This document shows positions 51,963 through 63,298 of a stretch of 64,000 nucleotides of DNA, in pieces. The position numbers were made by a program, and so were the translations under genes. A model generated the notes under the pieces. The model had not been told where the DNA came from. It saw only the letters and a program-made list of their open reading frames with translations, and searched no databases. Within the stretch, counting starts at the first letter, position 1; the number at the start of each line of letters is the position of its first letter. This stretch comes from Phytoseiulus persimilis. Lineage: Eukaryota > Arthropoda > Arachnida > Mesostigmata > Phytoseiidae. The stretch spans positions 316,775 through 380,774 of the forward strand of contig CM075104.1 of NCBI GenBank assembly GCA_037576195.1, given 5' to 3'.

Positions 51963-53575
51963 TTAATAGTTGCGCACCTCTAGCGGGTACAGCAACTGAA
52001 TGGGACGGCGCAAGCGCTTGCCCTCGGCCGTGCGGATCCAACACGATCGTTGGCGACGATCGGTTTCCTCCCCGCCGTGAAGGGACTCCACCACGCAAAG
52101 CGGCCAGTAGGCTCTGGAGGAGTCGGCTGAGTGCAAGAGACACACGTCGCCGGCTCTGATTGTGAGCGGGCGATCGCGCGCTGGGTTGGCGAAGTGGTTG
52201 GATCGCAGATGTTGGAGGTACTCGACGTGAAATGTTTTCCAGAAGCCGCGGAGCGTGGCTTGCTGCCTACGCCATCTCTCGGAGAAGACGATCGCCGTCG
52301 CAGCTTCCGCTTCTTCGATGATTTGCTTCGTGTCCGGGAGTCCTGCCTGTGAATTGTAACCGTACAGAAGGTTGGCCGGGGAGAGAGCCCTGGGCTCGTT
52401 CGCGTCCGAGATGATTGCCGAAATCGGCCTGTCGTTGACGACCTTCTCTATCTCGGTCAAGACTGTCTCCAATTCCCGGAACCGAAGCGCGTGGGTGCCA
52501 AGGACTTTCCTCAATGGTCGCTTAACCGTATTACGCAAATGCAAGACGCAAATGCATATTCACAGGGTTCCTGCGAAACAAATTGAAGATTCCGATCCAC
52601 ACCCAAACAGGAGGCTGATTTCCTCACGGCTCGAACGATGTCTCCTGGCGCTCATCGCTTGGAGAAATCGAGTTTTCGCAAATATTCCGCCCGCCTTCTC
52701 CGTGCCGTACTGCCATGTTATCTTCTTTCGGGCCAGGAAATCGCCAACTTCCGCTTGACGGGCGTGCTTGAACAGAAGATCGAGCTCCCTTTCGGGCCGT
52801 TTGAAGGTTCTTGCGTTATCTGAAATTGACCTTTGGAGCGCTGGGTTGCGGCTCAAAAAACGGCGTAGTGTCAGGAGAAACTCTTCGGCAGACATATCTG
52901 CCACAAGCTCGAGCCGGATCGCTCGAGTGACCGCGCATGTGAACAGCAATACGTATGATTTCACCTTCTCTTCGTTCCGCTTGATCCAAATCGGCCCGAG
53001 GAAGTCTATAGGAAGTCTAAGGCCCTTGCGCGTAGCACAAAGAACCTTGGCCGGAGGTGGTGCAGCACGTTGGCGATCCCGCCCGTGTGAAGGCACTCCG
53101 AGGCGTGGATGTGGTGCACCAGCAAAGCGACCAGATGCTCGTCGTGCGGCAGGAGGATTGGGAATTTTTCGTCGAAGCTCATGCTTGGCGACTTCTCCAT
53201 CCTTGAGCGGCAGCGCAGGAATCCGTCTTCAGCGACGAACAGCCGGAGCTGGTGGAGCGGGCTTGCTCTCGGGATCTTCTCGCCTTGATTTGCGAGCTCT
53301 GACTGGAAGTGACAACTTTGTATATTCTTGAGAAATTGTGATTCGGCTGTCTTCAGTTCGTCCGCGCTGATTGCTGTTGACGAATGGTGTTTACGACCTC
53401 TGGCTGCGTCTGGGAACCGGAGTGCGTACGCGGTGATTCTAAGTGCTTCGGTCCATGAAGACAAATCTTTCCAGAAGAGAGGCCTGCAAGATGTTTTTAC
53501 AACCAACGACATGATCGAACCCACCTTACGTTCAGCTGCGCAGTCGTTCAGGTCGGATTCGTTTAGATCATGCAT
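51963..53575 (-). pseudogene. BEL-2 integrase region
   Basis: The minus-strand pieces 53575-53006, 53096-52560 and 52544-51963 align with the BEL-1 integrase. The first covers the N-terminal part up to FVLRARAL, where about 120 bases including the CKLC zinc motif are missing. The deletion sits at a short repeat, AGACTTCCT. The second has DFLGPIW, SDNARTF and YGTEKA; then about 130 bases replace the NGFFER segment, so the catalytic Glu is gone. The third resumes with VKRPLRKVLGTHA and runs to the end. No functional integrase is possible. Confidence 0.9.
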
Positions 53576-53629
53576 CCCCGGTTGCTCGAGAGCTTCCAGC
53601 CAAGGTGGGCCCCTGAGCCAGAACTGTTG

Positions 53630-54946
53630 TCAATCTTCTTTGTCGAGAGCTGATCCGCGCGACGCGAGATCAGCGGGGTTTTCGGCTGTTCTCACGTAGA
53701 ACCAATCTTGAGGGTCTGAAAGCTCTCTGATTTGTTTGACTCTGTTCGCGACAAATGTTTTCCAGCGATCCGGTTTTGGATCTCGAATCCAATGCATAGT
53801 CGCGGAGTTGTCGGAGTGATAGTGTACGCGATGTAGCTTCTCTGGGATGGTGTCAATGAGTTTCCTGGCGATTTTCGCGCTCAGGACAGCTGCGATTAAC
53901 TCAAGGCGGTGGATTGTGTGCTTGTCTTTCAGGGGTGCTACCCTGGCTTTGGCGAAAAGGAAACGGACTGAGACCGATTTGGGCTTGCCTTCCGCGTACT
54001 CGCGTAGGTACGCACAGTACGCGTAGGCTGCCAATGAAGCGTCGGCGAATATGTGAAGTTCTCGGATTGTATCGGGAGATTTGCTGTTGCATAGACAGCG
54101 TTCGACTCGAATGTTCTTCACGAAGTCGAGGTTCGCTGCCGCCGACGCGTACCGCTCTACTAACTCTCCGGTCCACACTGTGTCCCAACCGAGCTTTGCT
54201 TGCCATGCTGCCTGACAGAGAATTTTGAAATTAATAGCTATTGGAGCTATGATCCCTAGTGGATCGAACAGCGCGCTGAGACCTTTCAGCAACTTTCTTT
54301 TGGTGGGTGGACCCGACACCAGGGCGTCTTTGACCGCGTCCGGTTGAATGTGGAGCCGGTCTGTTACTTGATCCCAGGGAATGCCGAGAAACTTGATGTC
54401 GGTTAAGCCGCACATCACATCCGCTCTTGGCGTGCTGGTGAACTTTGCTATGAAATCTGCTACTTCTTCATTGTTCGTTGCCCATTTGGCTAGAGGAACG
54501 TGTCCTCGCTTGAACATGTCGACTAGTAACGCGACGGTTTTCTTTGCTCCAGCGACGCTGTCACTTCCGACTGAAACGTCGTCCATGTAAACAGAGTCTC
54601 TGACTTCCGCTAGGACCGGGGCGTGCTCTGGCTGGCTGGCGATCTCGTTGTCAAGATGGAATCGGATGCCTGCACAGGATAGCCAAGGGGCTGCAACGAT
54701 TCCGAAATCCAGAACTGTGGACCAAAACTCCTTAATTGGAGCGTCCGGATTTTCCGCGATGCCTAGAGGCCAGTAGAATCGCATGTACGTGCGATGTGGT
54801 TTTGTGACGAGAAACTGCATAAACGCAGCTTTGATGTCTGTGTTGAGCACAATAGGTTTTCTCCTGAAGTTGGTCAACACCTTGATGATGCAGGGAAGGA
54901 GGGAAGGTCCTTGCTCCATGCAGTCGTTGAGTGTCGCCTCGTCCAT
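53630..54946 (-). pseudogene. BEL-2 reverse transcriptase and RNase H
   Basis: It has 438 codons on the minus strand. RT shows VLNTDIKAAFMQFL and the catalytic YMDDVSVG. A Pao-type thumb (LLKGLSALFDPLG) and RNase H (IFADASLAAYAYCA) follow, then HRLELIAAVLSAKIA. The flanking stops replace residues that are present in BEL-1: two TGA codons between 54974 and 54946 at positions of Arg in BEL-1, and one TGA at 53630. Catalytic residues are kept, so the decay is recent relative to the sequence divergence. Confidence 0.92.
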
Positions 54947-54973
54947 GCTTCACGAGCCGCCGTCTTTGACGAC

Positions 54974-56109
54974 TCATACCTTGAATTCTGGCGAGTCTGC
55001 GAATGCTTTTTTGGCGACTGCGAGAATTGGGAGGTAATGCGCTTGCTCGCCTGGCTGCCTGGGTGGCGCGATCTGGGCGTAGCCTGCGTCGACATATTTT
55101 TTAATCTCGGCGTCGACCGCCGCTAGAAGCTTAGGGGACTTGGTTGCTTGCTTAATGAATCGAATTAACCTGGAGTACGCTAGTTTCTGGTTGTCTCCCA
55201 ACGTGTTCAAGTTGGACTTGAAAGGGAGTGACACGATGTAGCGGCCTGCTTCGGTGCGTTTCATCGTTTGTCTGAAGAAGCGGTCCATTTTTTCCGCTGA
55301 TGCCGCGTCGTCGTCGGATTCCGAACGCTCGATTCCGAGCAGCTCGTTCTCCCAAAGAAACTCCAATGACTCCGCGTTGTCTTTTGGCTTGGTCGCTAGG
55401 CTCGATGACTGACTGCTTTCGCGCACTGACTTGATGACACCCAACGACGTGACAACCGAGTTGCCGAATTGATTTAGACCGTCGCTGCCCCATAGGAACC
55501 ATCCGAAGATGGTTGGCTGCGCCAGGAGACTGCCTATTTTTTTGTATGTGCCGCGGTAGACATATGGAAGTACGTCGGCGCCAAGGAGAAGGTCTATCTC
55601 ATCTGGGAATGAGTCGAGTCTCTCGTCCGCGAGCTCCGGCATTGGCTCGCCCAGTACGGCCCTGGGCAGTATGCCCTCGATCACCTTGGGGACTGCGAGG
55701 CAACGCGCTGAAATCGCGGCGCGAGAGAACCGACTCCTGATTTTGAATTCGACCAAGCTTAGTTTTTGGCCGTCCGACACACTTCCGGCTACTCCGTGGA
55801 AACTGGTGAGTCTTTGCTCTACCGGGCTCAACTTTAGCAATTGTACTATCCTGTCTGAGACTATGGAAACTTGGCTGCCCGGATCGAGAATGGCTATGCA
55901 GATGGTTTTGCGGTTTTCACCCGCACTGACCCACACGTAGCCCGTCTGGAGGGAGGCGCTGTTCGCGGCGTCTCCGGAGGGCAGCGGGAGGCAGGGGGAA
56001 GCCACCACCACTTCATCCGCGGGTCGTTGTTCTCTTTGCCGGGAGCACACCAAGCTCGAATGCCTGCTGTTGCAGACTGAGCAATTGGGGACGCGCGCTG
56101 AGTGATTGC
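54974..56109 (-). pseudogene. BEL-2 protease region and end of the Gag zinc knuckle
   Basis: Right after the LINE, the frame that continues Gag (NHSARVPNCSVCNSRHSS) completes a zinc knuckle, then passes into the DUF1758-type aspartic protease. This has QTGYVWVSAGENRKTICIA and ILDPGSQVSIVSDRIV, like BEL-1. DEIDLLLGADVLPYV and FGWFLWGSDGLNQF follow. The piece runs to the RT N-terminal fingers (HYLPILAVAKK) and stops at a TGA before 54974. The ATG-initiated ORF begins at 56053. Confidence 0.88.
56094..56109. repeat. Target site duplication of the CR1-like LINE, left copy
   Basis: CGCGCTGAGTGATTGC is repeated exactly at 60231-60246. Both copies encode the same residues (NHSAR) of the BEL-2 Gag zinc knuckle on the minus strand, and removing the LINE plus one copy restores the gag reading frame. 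Confidence 0.96.
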
Positions 56110-56183
56110 TTGTTGCAAAAGACGTTTATTGCCAGGTTTGTTTGGCGCGTGTTGTGGGTTAGATATGATCTATGTACAGTGCT

Positions 56184-57311
56184 CTACATGGTATTCCAGT
56201 CGAAATTGTTTCCCTTTCCACAGCTGTACAGGTGGTATTCAGGGCAGTGTTTTCCACATAATTTACAAGTGCACCTATCATTCGTTTCGTGGTCTCGCTC
56301 ATTTTCACAAATCCATTTATGATATCCATGAATCGCCCCTCTTGTCATTCTGTGTCGTGTATCAAACTTTGGTTTCCTCCACGCATCGGACTTCATGGCG
56401 GGGACGCCGTAGAACTCGGGGTTGATCTTAGCCATCTTGTCATGCCAGGATTCAATGTACGCGTTGTAGGTGTTCGTCTTCGGGAGCCCGTGAATTTTCC
56501 TTTGATCTTCTGTCAGGAGTGGAGTTGCCGCTAGGACGTATGTCAATCGATTTTTCGAGGAGCGATGTATTCCAAGAGCCAGTTTCAGGAACGCGGCTTT
56601 CAATTTGTCGAGTTCCCTCAGCTGCGACGTGCCGAGATGGTTCCATATGATCGGGATTCCGTAACAGGCGATGGGTGCTATCTTTATGTCGAATAGTCGA
56701 ATCGCCGTTTCCAGGGACAAAGATTGTGGTTTCGGGATGGACACAAAGGCGGCTTTGGCCTTCCTGATTCTGTTGGTGATGTGCCGAGCAAATAACAGAC
56801 CTCTTTCACTTAAGTCGATTCCGAGATAGGTGAAGTGTCTCACTTTTTCGATCTTTTGGCCGTCCAGTCGGAAGATGTCACCAGCCGCGGGTGGGCCACC
56901 GCTTCCGAATTTCATGGCTTTCGTTTTTGTCGTGTTGATCGTAAGTTCATTTTCCGCTGTGTATGTTTCCAGTGACCTCAATGCTCTCTTTAGTTGTACT
57001 CTGGATCTCGAGTACAGAATCAGGTCATCCGCGTAACAAATTGATTTTACAAGGTCGTGTTTCTCTCTGATATATTCGGGTAGATCCCCTATCAGTACTG
57101 TGAACAATAAAGGCGATAAGTTATCTCCTTGAGCTACGCCGGTAGTCTGATCGAAAGGCGGTAAGGTAGCAGTTCCGGTCTCCAGTGCAACCTCCCCTCT
57201 CTGGAGGATGGACATTAGAAATTTAAGCACTGTGTCTCCCACCCCATTCAACATGAGTTTTTCGAGGATTTTCGTTCTAGAAGCAACATCAAAGGCCATT
57301 CGGAAATCCAC
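56184..57311 (-). pseudogene. CR1-like ORF2, C-terminal part (RT catalytic core)
   Basis: It has 375 codons. It starts in the RT palm (FRMAFDVASR), then GVAQGDNLSPLLFTVLI and the catalytic YADDLILYSRS, a thumb region (FTYLGIDLSERG), and near the end CTCKLCGKHCPEYHLYSC, a zinc-binding C terminus. It joins the upstream part by one frameshift in an A7 run at about 57327-57333. Otherwise it is complete to its stop at 56184. Confidence 0.9.
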
Positions 57312-58929
57312 AAAAACCGCGTACAGGGGATAGTTTTTTTCGCCTCGTCGAACGCTCGATGTCGTACATAATCCTTTCGCAAGCCATCAGCGTGGATCTT
57401 CCGGGTCTGAATCCGAACTGTTCCTCCGGTATAGCTGATCGGGATTCAAGATAATTATTCAACCGGGATGCCAGAAGTGATGAGAGGAGTTTTCCGAGGG
57501 TGTTTCTCTTCGCGATTCCTCGCCAGTTCGCAGGGTCTGTGGGGTCTTTCCCTTTCGAGATCAGACTTAGAGTGCAGTTTCTCCATTCGGACGGGACCTC
57601 TCCTCGGTCCAGGCAATCGTTTATGAGCAGGGTTATCTGCGGGATGATTGCACCGGCCTGTTGGATGTGTTCATTTAAGATCTGATCCGGACCCGAGGCC
57701 TTCTTTCGTGGTAGATGAGCTATCGCCTCCACCACTTCAGCGATGGTCCAGTGTCTGGATAACGCCTCAAAAGCCTCCTGGTCGTCTTCCGCTCTTACCC
57801 AGCTGTGGGTTAGGACGTGCTTTGGTGTGGTATCGGTTGATGCGAGAACGGATTTGAAGTGTTGCGTGAGAGTTGCTGGGTCAATGTTGCACACTTTGAA
57901 GTTCATCGATGGACGTAGCCATTTGTACGGTTTCTCGAGTGCTTCGAGTATGAGAGCGTTTTCTTTCTGCTTCTGGTGCTCTGCCTTCTTCCCACGGAGG
58001 CATCGTTTGTAGCACAAGCGAATAGCTTGAACTTGTCTACGGCTTTCCGGGTCCATGTTCTGCTTTCTCAGCACCAGTTTCAGGTTGTTCCATGCCTGAT
58101 GACACTCTCGATCAAACCATGGCTGAGAGCGCCTCGGTTTCCGTTCTAATACAGAGTTCCGGAGCATCTGGGCGATATCTTCCGCTCTCGTCCCGAGCTG
58201 CTCTTCGGACGAGTAGGTCCGGGTAGAACTCAGTTCAAACAACCGGTTCTGGTCGATCTTGTAGTTTAGCCTGTTTTCTCTTTTCCTCGCGTCCGCCCGA
58301 CGGACGGGGATGCTGATGGCCACCGGGAGATGGTGTGACATGCCAAAGATCGGTAGGTTTCTCTGGTAGCCTTTGAAGTTGGCTTCAGTATTCGTTGCGA
58401 AGATGTCAATCGTCGATTTCCCCTGCGGGGCGATGAACGTATTCAGATCGGGGTCAGAGCAGATCGTGAGGGCCCATGAGTCAAGGAATTCGTGAAGGAT
58501 CTCCGTTCTTTTGTTTTTCGGTTTGTCAAGAGGCGCATTCAGATCTCCGCAGAAGAGTACAGTCTTGGTTTCGTCGATGTAGCTTCCAACCGTTGAAAGT
58601 CGGTCTTCAAAAGTGTCGATGTCCTCCGCTGGGCTTACATACATTGCAATTACGATCATGTGCTTTGTCATCAATATCACGGTGTTGTTCTCGGCATATT
58701 CGCAACGCGCTCCAGTCTGCGAATGGTTGAACAGAATCACCACGCCACCAGACGGCCGTCCTGGGCCTGTAGCTGCCCTGGCGATGGACTGGGCGACGTG
58801 AAAGCCTGGTACTTCAACCCTGGTCGTTTCCCAGGATTCTGTGAAGACGAATAAGTCATACTTCGAGAGCATCTCGTTTGTGAGAGTTGCGGTGTTTTTC
58901 CGGAATCCCTCACAGTTCCAGAGACCCAC
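57289..58929 (-). pseudogene. CR1-like ORF2, N-terminal part (endonuclease and RT fingers)
   Basis: It has 546 codons. The EEP endonuclease shows GLWNCEGFRKN, FTESWETT, VLFCGDLNAPLD, STIDIFAT and a C-terminal SHHLPVAI. RT begins with LPRKKASGPDQILNEH, CTLSLISKGKDP and EEQFGFRPGRST. The first codon is a GTG and the frame is open further upstream, so the true start is unclear. It ends by frameshift at about 57330; the other half follows at 57311. Restored by one base it would be a complete ORF2, so this is either a recent mutation or a homopolymer sequencing error. Confidence 0.9.
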
Positions 58930-59063
58930 GAGAGAGAATACCTCGTTCTTTGAAGCATTCCTCTCGCGTTCTGCTTGATCGTTTTCGGTGTTGGCATTGA
59001 TTCTGGATTTGTTCGGTCCGCGTCTGTTCGTCGGGATTGGGTTGACTCTCGAGCCAGAGATGC

Positions 59064-60052
59064 CTAAGAGTCCCCCGAAGCTGCCTGGTCGATCATGGTG
59101 ACTTCGCCTCTGTCTTCAGAATTTTCCTGGTCACTTGCCTCTGCGGTAGCAGTACACTCGATCTGGTCATCCTTTGGTTTGCCTCCGAATGTTCTTACGG
59201 CGACTCCTACTGGCCAGCTGCTCGGGTCTTTCAGTTCCTCGCCTTTCCCTGACTCTGTCTCGATCACGAAGGATGAGAAAGTCGGAAACTGCGAGCGTGT
59301 TTTCAGTTTCGTCATACCCAGCACTTTCGATGAAAGCGTCATCGCGTACTTCAGGAGGTCTTCTGGTGCTGTTTTTTTCGAGATGCGTGTCACAAAGTAA
59401 CGGTCAGTTCTCTTGACCGCATCTATGGCCGCGGTAATTGGAATCGATGTCGAACCGGTGCCGAATGTAGCAGCACGTGATGCACTCACGCCCTGAAATC
59501 CGACCCCTCGGCCTGCGAGAGTTCCCGGTGTCTGGTTTGGCGTGTCTGTAAACACGCGATTTCTTCCTGTTCCAGAACTTCTGGAAGCTTTCGCGTTGTT
59601 TTCCACCTGGAAAACATCGGAAGCCTTCCGTGTTTTAGGAGTTCCCGAGATCAGCTGTTCGTGATTTGGAGCGGTTGATCGTTGATGAAGGGGTGGGAAT
59701 CGAAAGGAGAAACCGTCCCTGGCTGAAGTTACGGGTGTGGAGGTCGGGTTTGACGGGGCGTTCAGAATTCTTTCACCTCTCAAGAGCCTGATTTCGGCCT
59801 TGGCGTCCGTCAGTTCTCGTCCGAGATCCACCACAAGATCCGTGAGGACTAGAACTTTCTCGATCAGCATTGTCATCGTCGGTTCTGTCGTGCTCGTGAC
59901 TTTCGAGCAGCAGGTTGGACATATGGGATTCATTCGTGCGCTGGGTAGTTCAGGTGCGCAGGATGGGTGCAGGAAGCTGCCGCATCCCCGCTTGTTGCTA
60001 CGTCACGTTTCTCCGTACGCTTGCAGATTGTGCAGATCAGATTGGCACTCAT
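59064..60052 (-). pseudogene. CR1-like ORF1 with PHD-type zinc finger, one frameshift
   Basis: From ATG 60052 the first residues give ICTICKR. After a one-base shift near 60000 the frame of 59933-59064 carries GCGSFLHPSC and ICPTCC. Together these form the C4HC3-like pattern of a PHD finger. A coiled-coil-like stretch (LVVDLGRELTDAKAEIRLL) follows, then a Ser/Thr-rich linker and a conserved domain with RYFVTRISKKTAPEDLLKYA. Such ORF1 proteins bind the element RNA. The ORF from 59933 alone has 289 codons. Confidence 0.8.
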
Positions 60053-60230
60053 CTTCGTGCCGTCGGTCTGATTTTCTGCGTGGGGCTGAAGGTGATTGTT
60101 CCGGGTATCGTACTTGGGAGCACTAGGTCAGAGAATCGTCAATTTTTTGCACCGTTTTTCACTGAAAGAGTCGTGAGGCTCGGAGATCGATGTGAACACG
60201 ACCGCGTAGCAGACGAACTCGTCGCGAACT

Positions 60231-61393
60231 CGCGCTGAGTGATTGCGTCGAAGGCACCTCAAGCGCGCGTTTTTCGATTCCGCCGTTCGTCGTCTCTCCT
60301 CGTTTGACATTCTTTTCAAACACCTTGAGCTGGCACGATCTTTTGCGCAGAAAATGCGGGAGAGGTCAACCGATCCGACGCCGCCGGCGAAAGAGTACTG
60401 CGATCTTTGGTTGTATTCCGGTTTCTGTTCGTCCGGACGCGAATTGTGGCCGTTTTCCGAATTCTTACCTCTACGGTTTTGCTGATGGCTTTGACTCTCG
60501 TAGTTTCTGCCTAACCTTTCACATTTCTTGATCAGGTCGGCCTCGCGTTCTAGAAAATTCATCAAAAGTTCTAATTCGCAGTGATCTCCCCCCGCGAGCT
60601 GCTCACACCAGGCGGCGTTGAATTTTTTGACGTAGCTCCCGGGGAGCGCCTCGAGAACGGTGGGTGATAAGGGTGCCGTAAGCGATGCGTAATGGAATCC
60701 TAACATTACCAGGGATTGCATCTGCTGCTTAGGGGAGGTAACGAAATCGAGCAACTTATCGTCTCTGTGAAGGTCCTTTGATCGGCACAGGTCGTGGATC
60801 TTCCTCACGTGGGTCCGTCGGGCTTGGGTGTTGTCCTGGAACTCTTTCTGCGCGATTTCCTTCATCAAATCGTAGTTTTCAGCGCAAATTTTGAGGTGGT
60901 AAACTGGTCTTGCCGCTTTACCGACGAGTGCGTTCTTGAGGATTCGGCACTTTTCCGTCGTTTCCAACGGTTTGGAGTCGACGTAGTACTGGAACAGGTG
61001 CCAAAACTCGTCCCAGCGCACCGGGTCTCCTCCGAATCTGGGAACAGAGAGCGCTGGGTCGCGTGCCACGTAGATTGGTTGTGGGAGCGCCTGTTGTGGT
61101 ACCTCGGGATTGGGACTGGACGTGGCTGGGATTCCGGGGCTCGAGCCTGGGGCGGTGTCTATATAGGAGTCTGCTCCGAGTCCGCCGTATTGCTGAGTGA
61201 TTCCGGAGTAGGTGGGACTCGCTTCCTCTGCGGCGGCGTGGAACTCGTGCTCGTCCGGTTGAAGATCGGCATCCGGCTGGAACTGGTTTAGTGAGGCTTC
61301 CTGCTGGGGGGAGTTACCTGTAGTCGACTGGGCACCGAGAAGCTGTGTCAGGTTGTCGATTTTCTCCTGCAGATCCTCTGCGACTGTGTCCAT
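60231..61393 (-). pseudogene. gag: BEL-2 gag (5' part, cut by the LINE)
   Basis: It starts with an ATG at 61393 (MDTVAEDLQEKIDNLTQLL, a coiled-coil-like N terminus), then a Pro/Gln/Ser-rich linker. The DUF1759-type capsid domain has VPRFGGDPVRWDEFWHLF, LETTEKCRILKNALVGKAAR and FLEREADLIKKCE. The first zinc knuckle has IFCAKDRASSRC. The LINE begins in the second knuckle after CLRCLRRNHSAR. This part has no stops, so it preserves what BEL-1 has lost near 305. Confidence 0.93.
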
Positions 61394-61590
61394 TTTAGCG
61401 CAGAAATGCGCTTTTCTTCGGGCGTGTTTACTGGGGTGTAACTGGGAGTGGAACGAAAAAATGGGAACGAAAAAATCGCACCGGGAGGCCTTTAAGATTT
61501 TTTCCGGAGCGAGGGAAATTTGAATTCAAGTTGAATTTCATGTGGTGAATCTTGGTGTCTTGTCATAGGTCAATGACAATGAAGTGATGG
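61394..61590. other. Leader side of BEL-2 gag, no LTR recognised
   Basis: It is AT-rich sequence with two GGAACGAAAAAAT/GGGAACGAAAAAAT words at about 61451-61475. No similarity to the BEL-1 LTR was seen. The 5' LTR may have been removed before the minisatellite fragment at 61596 came to lie here. Confidence 0.4.
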
Positions 61591-61595
61591 TAGGT

Positions 61596-61842
61596 GATGT
61601 TCAGATCGGTCCCGGAATCACCCCTCCAGACTTGGAAAGTAATGGTCAGATCGGTCCCGGAATCACCCCTCCAGACTTGGGAAGTAATAGTCAGATTGGT
61701 CCCGGAATCGCCCCTTAGACCTGGGAAAGTAATGGTGAGATCGGTCCCGGAATCACCCCTCCAGCCTCGGAATGTGAAGGTCAGATTGGTCCCGGAATCA
61801 CCCCTCCAGACTTGGAAAGTAATGGTCAGATTGGTCCCGGAC
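61596..61842 (+). repeat. Third minisatellite fragment (5-6 units)
   Basis: Units are of the TCAGATCGGTCCCGGAATCACCC type with AGACTTGGAAAGTAATGG. It ends at GGTCCCGGA, followed by a partly palindromic block (61849-61925). Confidence 0.9.
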
Positions 61843-61929
61843 AAACATCATTTTCCGTAGTACGGAGTACGGCAAATGTATTTACGTACCACTCCGTTAC
61901 GGAAATTCATTTTTCGTACCCCGGACCCG

Positions 61930-62350
61930 AGGATCCTTACTACTTATGATCGGCTTCGTCTGTCAGTTTGTCCTCGTTCCTCCTGGAATACATGGGGGTG
62001 ATTCCGGCACCAATCTGACCTTCACTTTTCGAGTGTGGACGGGTGATTCTGGGACTGATCCGACAATATTCTTCCGAGTCTGGAGGGGTGCTTCCGGGAC
62101 CAATCTGACAATCTTCTTCCGAGTCTGGTGGAGTGATTCCGGTACCAATCTGAGCATACTTTCCTGAGTCTGGTGGGTTGATTCCAGGACGCATATGACA
62201 ACATTTTGCTGAGTCTGGAGGAGTGATTCCGGCACCAGCCTGAGCATATTTTTCCGAGTCTGGAGGAGTGATTCCGGGACCAATCTGAGCATACTTTTCT
62301 GAGTCTGGTGGGTTGATTCCAGGACCAATCTGACAATATTCTGCCGAGTC
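61930..62350 (-). repeat. Fourth minisatellite fragment, inverted, with terminal block
   Basis: The terminal block TCCTTACTACTTATGATCGG follows an A at 61932, matching the minus-strand end at 33552. About eight inverted units follow (AATCTGACAATATTCT, GGAGTGATTCCGG). It shows that this end of the family is conserved. Confidence 0.88.
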
Positions 62351-62924
62351 TGGAGAGCCGAAAGCTGGATCAGAGAGCGGTCGATACCTGATTCTCGCTT
62401 CGTTCGGTATTGTGACTATACCTCTGTTCTCTGACAATACTGTAACGGAGGTTTCCGCTGTCTGCCAAAGCTCGCACTAGGTGAGGTCTTAAGATCTGGG
62501 TGACGAAGGAGCTACGACTCACGGAGTAAGAAGACGAACTTACTCGGACACAACTGGGAGCGGGGGCTGGATGCTTAGTCCACCTTGGACGCTAGGGCAG
62601 CGGAAGAAAGGGACGTTTTGAGGACGGTCACAACTTGTCGGCGAGCAAATCTACCCTTCTACTCTCAAGCTTTTTTCATTCGTTTCCCTCTTACAGGCTC
62701 TTCCTCTTCTAGCCGGTCGCGTTCTTGCTTCACATTGGTCCTGGACGCCTTCGCTCTTTCACTATTGATGTCTACCCCGCACCTGCGCCCTCGGTTGCAA
62801 TGCCGGTCTCACCGCCAGCGGATAATACACATGTGGCCCCTGTGATCGTTATATTATCCGGCTACCAGCTCACGAGACACTTTTCTCTGAATCTATCTTC
62901 TCATTCGGTTGATTGGTACATGCT
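62351..62924. other. No gene recognised
   Basis: There are about 570 bases with ORFs below 90 codons and no motif I can name. It separates the inverted array from further forward minisatellite units. Confidence 0.5.
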
Positions 62925-63215
62925 GTTATGGTCAGATGGATTCCGGAATTACCTCCTCAGAGTCTAAAAAGTATGGTCAGGTCGATCCTGGACTCACCCC
63001 TTTAGACTCCGAAGAGTATGTTCAGATTGGTACCGGAATATAACCGAATTCCGTCGCCGTACTATTGCCGTACATTTGAATTCATTTGCCGTACTACGTA
63101 AAATGATGTCTAGTCCCGGAATCACCTCTCCAGACTTGGGAAGTAATGGTCAGATCGGTCCCGGAATCACCCCTCCAGACTTGAAAAGTAAAGGTCAGAT
63201 TGGTCCCGGAATCGC
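62925..63215 (+). repeat. Fifth minisatellite fragments
   Basis: Two short runs of diverged 45-bp-family units lie at about 62925-63040 and 63112-63215. Between them is a block (CATTTGCCGTACTACG...) that is an inverted relative of 61849-61880. Confidence 0.8.
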
Positions 63216-63298
63216 TCCAAGAAATCGATGGTCGGTGATCGACCCCCTGGGGCACGGCAATCCATATACTTCAACGAAGTCGCTCAGGGGGTCCACGG

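Larger units (their letters stand above)
56110..60230 (-). mobile_element. CR1-like LINE, near full length, inserted in BEL-2
   Basis: It is 4.12 kb on the minus strand, flanked by a 16-bp duplication. ORF1 carries a PHD-type zinc finger and ORF2 an endonuclease, an RT and a C-terminal zinc motif. The 3' end lacks a long poly(A); it ends with AATAAA near 56130-56125 and a CAACAA-type tail. PHD fingers in ORF1 are known from CR1-group elements, which supports the clade. Two frameshifts are present. Confidence 0.9.
51963..61393 (-). mobile_element. BEL/Pao element BEL-2, decayed, split by a CR1-like LINE
   Basis: It is homologous to BEL-1 over gag, protease, RT, RNase H and integrase, on the minus strand. 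The order is gag (61393-60231), LINE insertion, protease (56109-54974), RT/RNase H (54946-53630) and integrase (53575-51963). No LTR was recognised on either side. Several stops, a deletion in the integrase zinc domain and a replaced integrase segment show that it is dead. It ends with LYPLEVRNY, like LYPLEVHSY of BEL-1. Confidence 0.93.
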
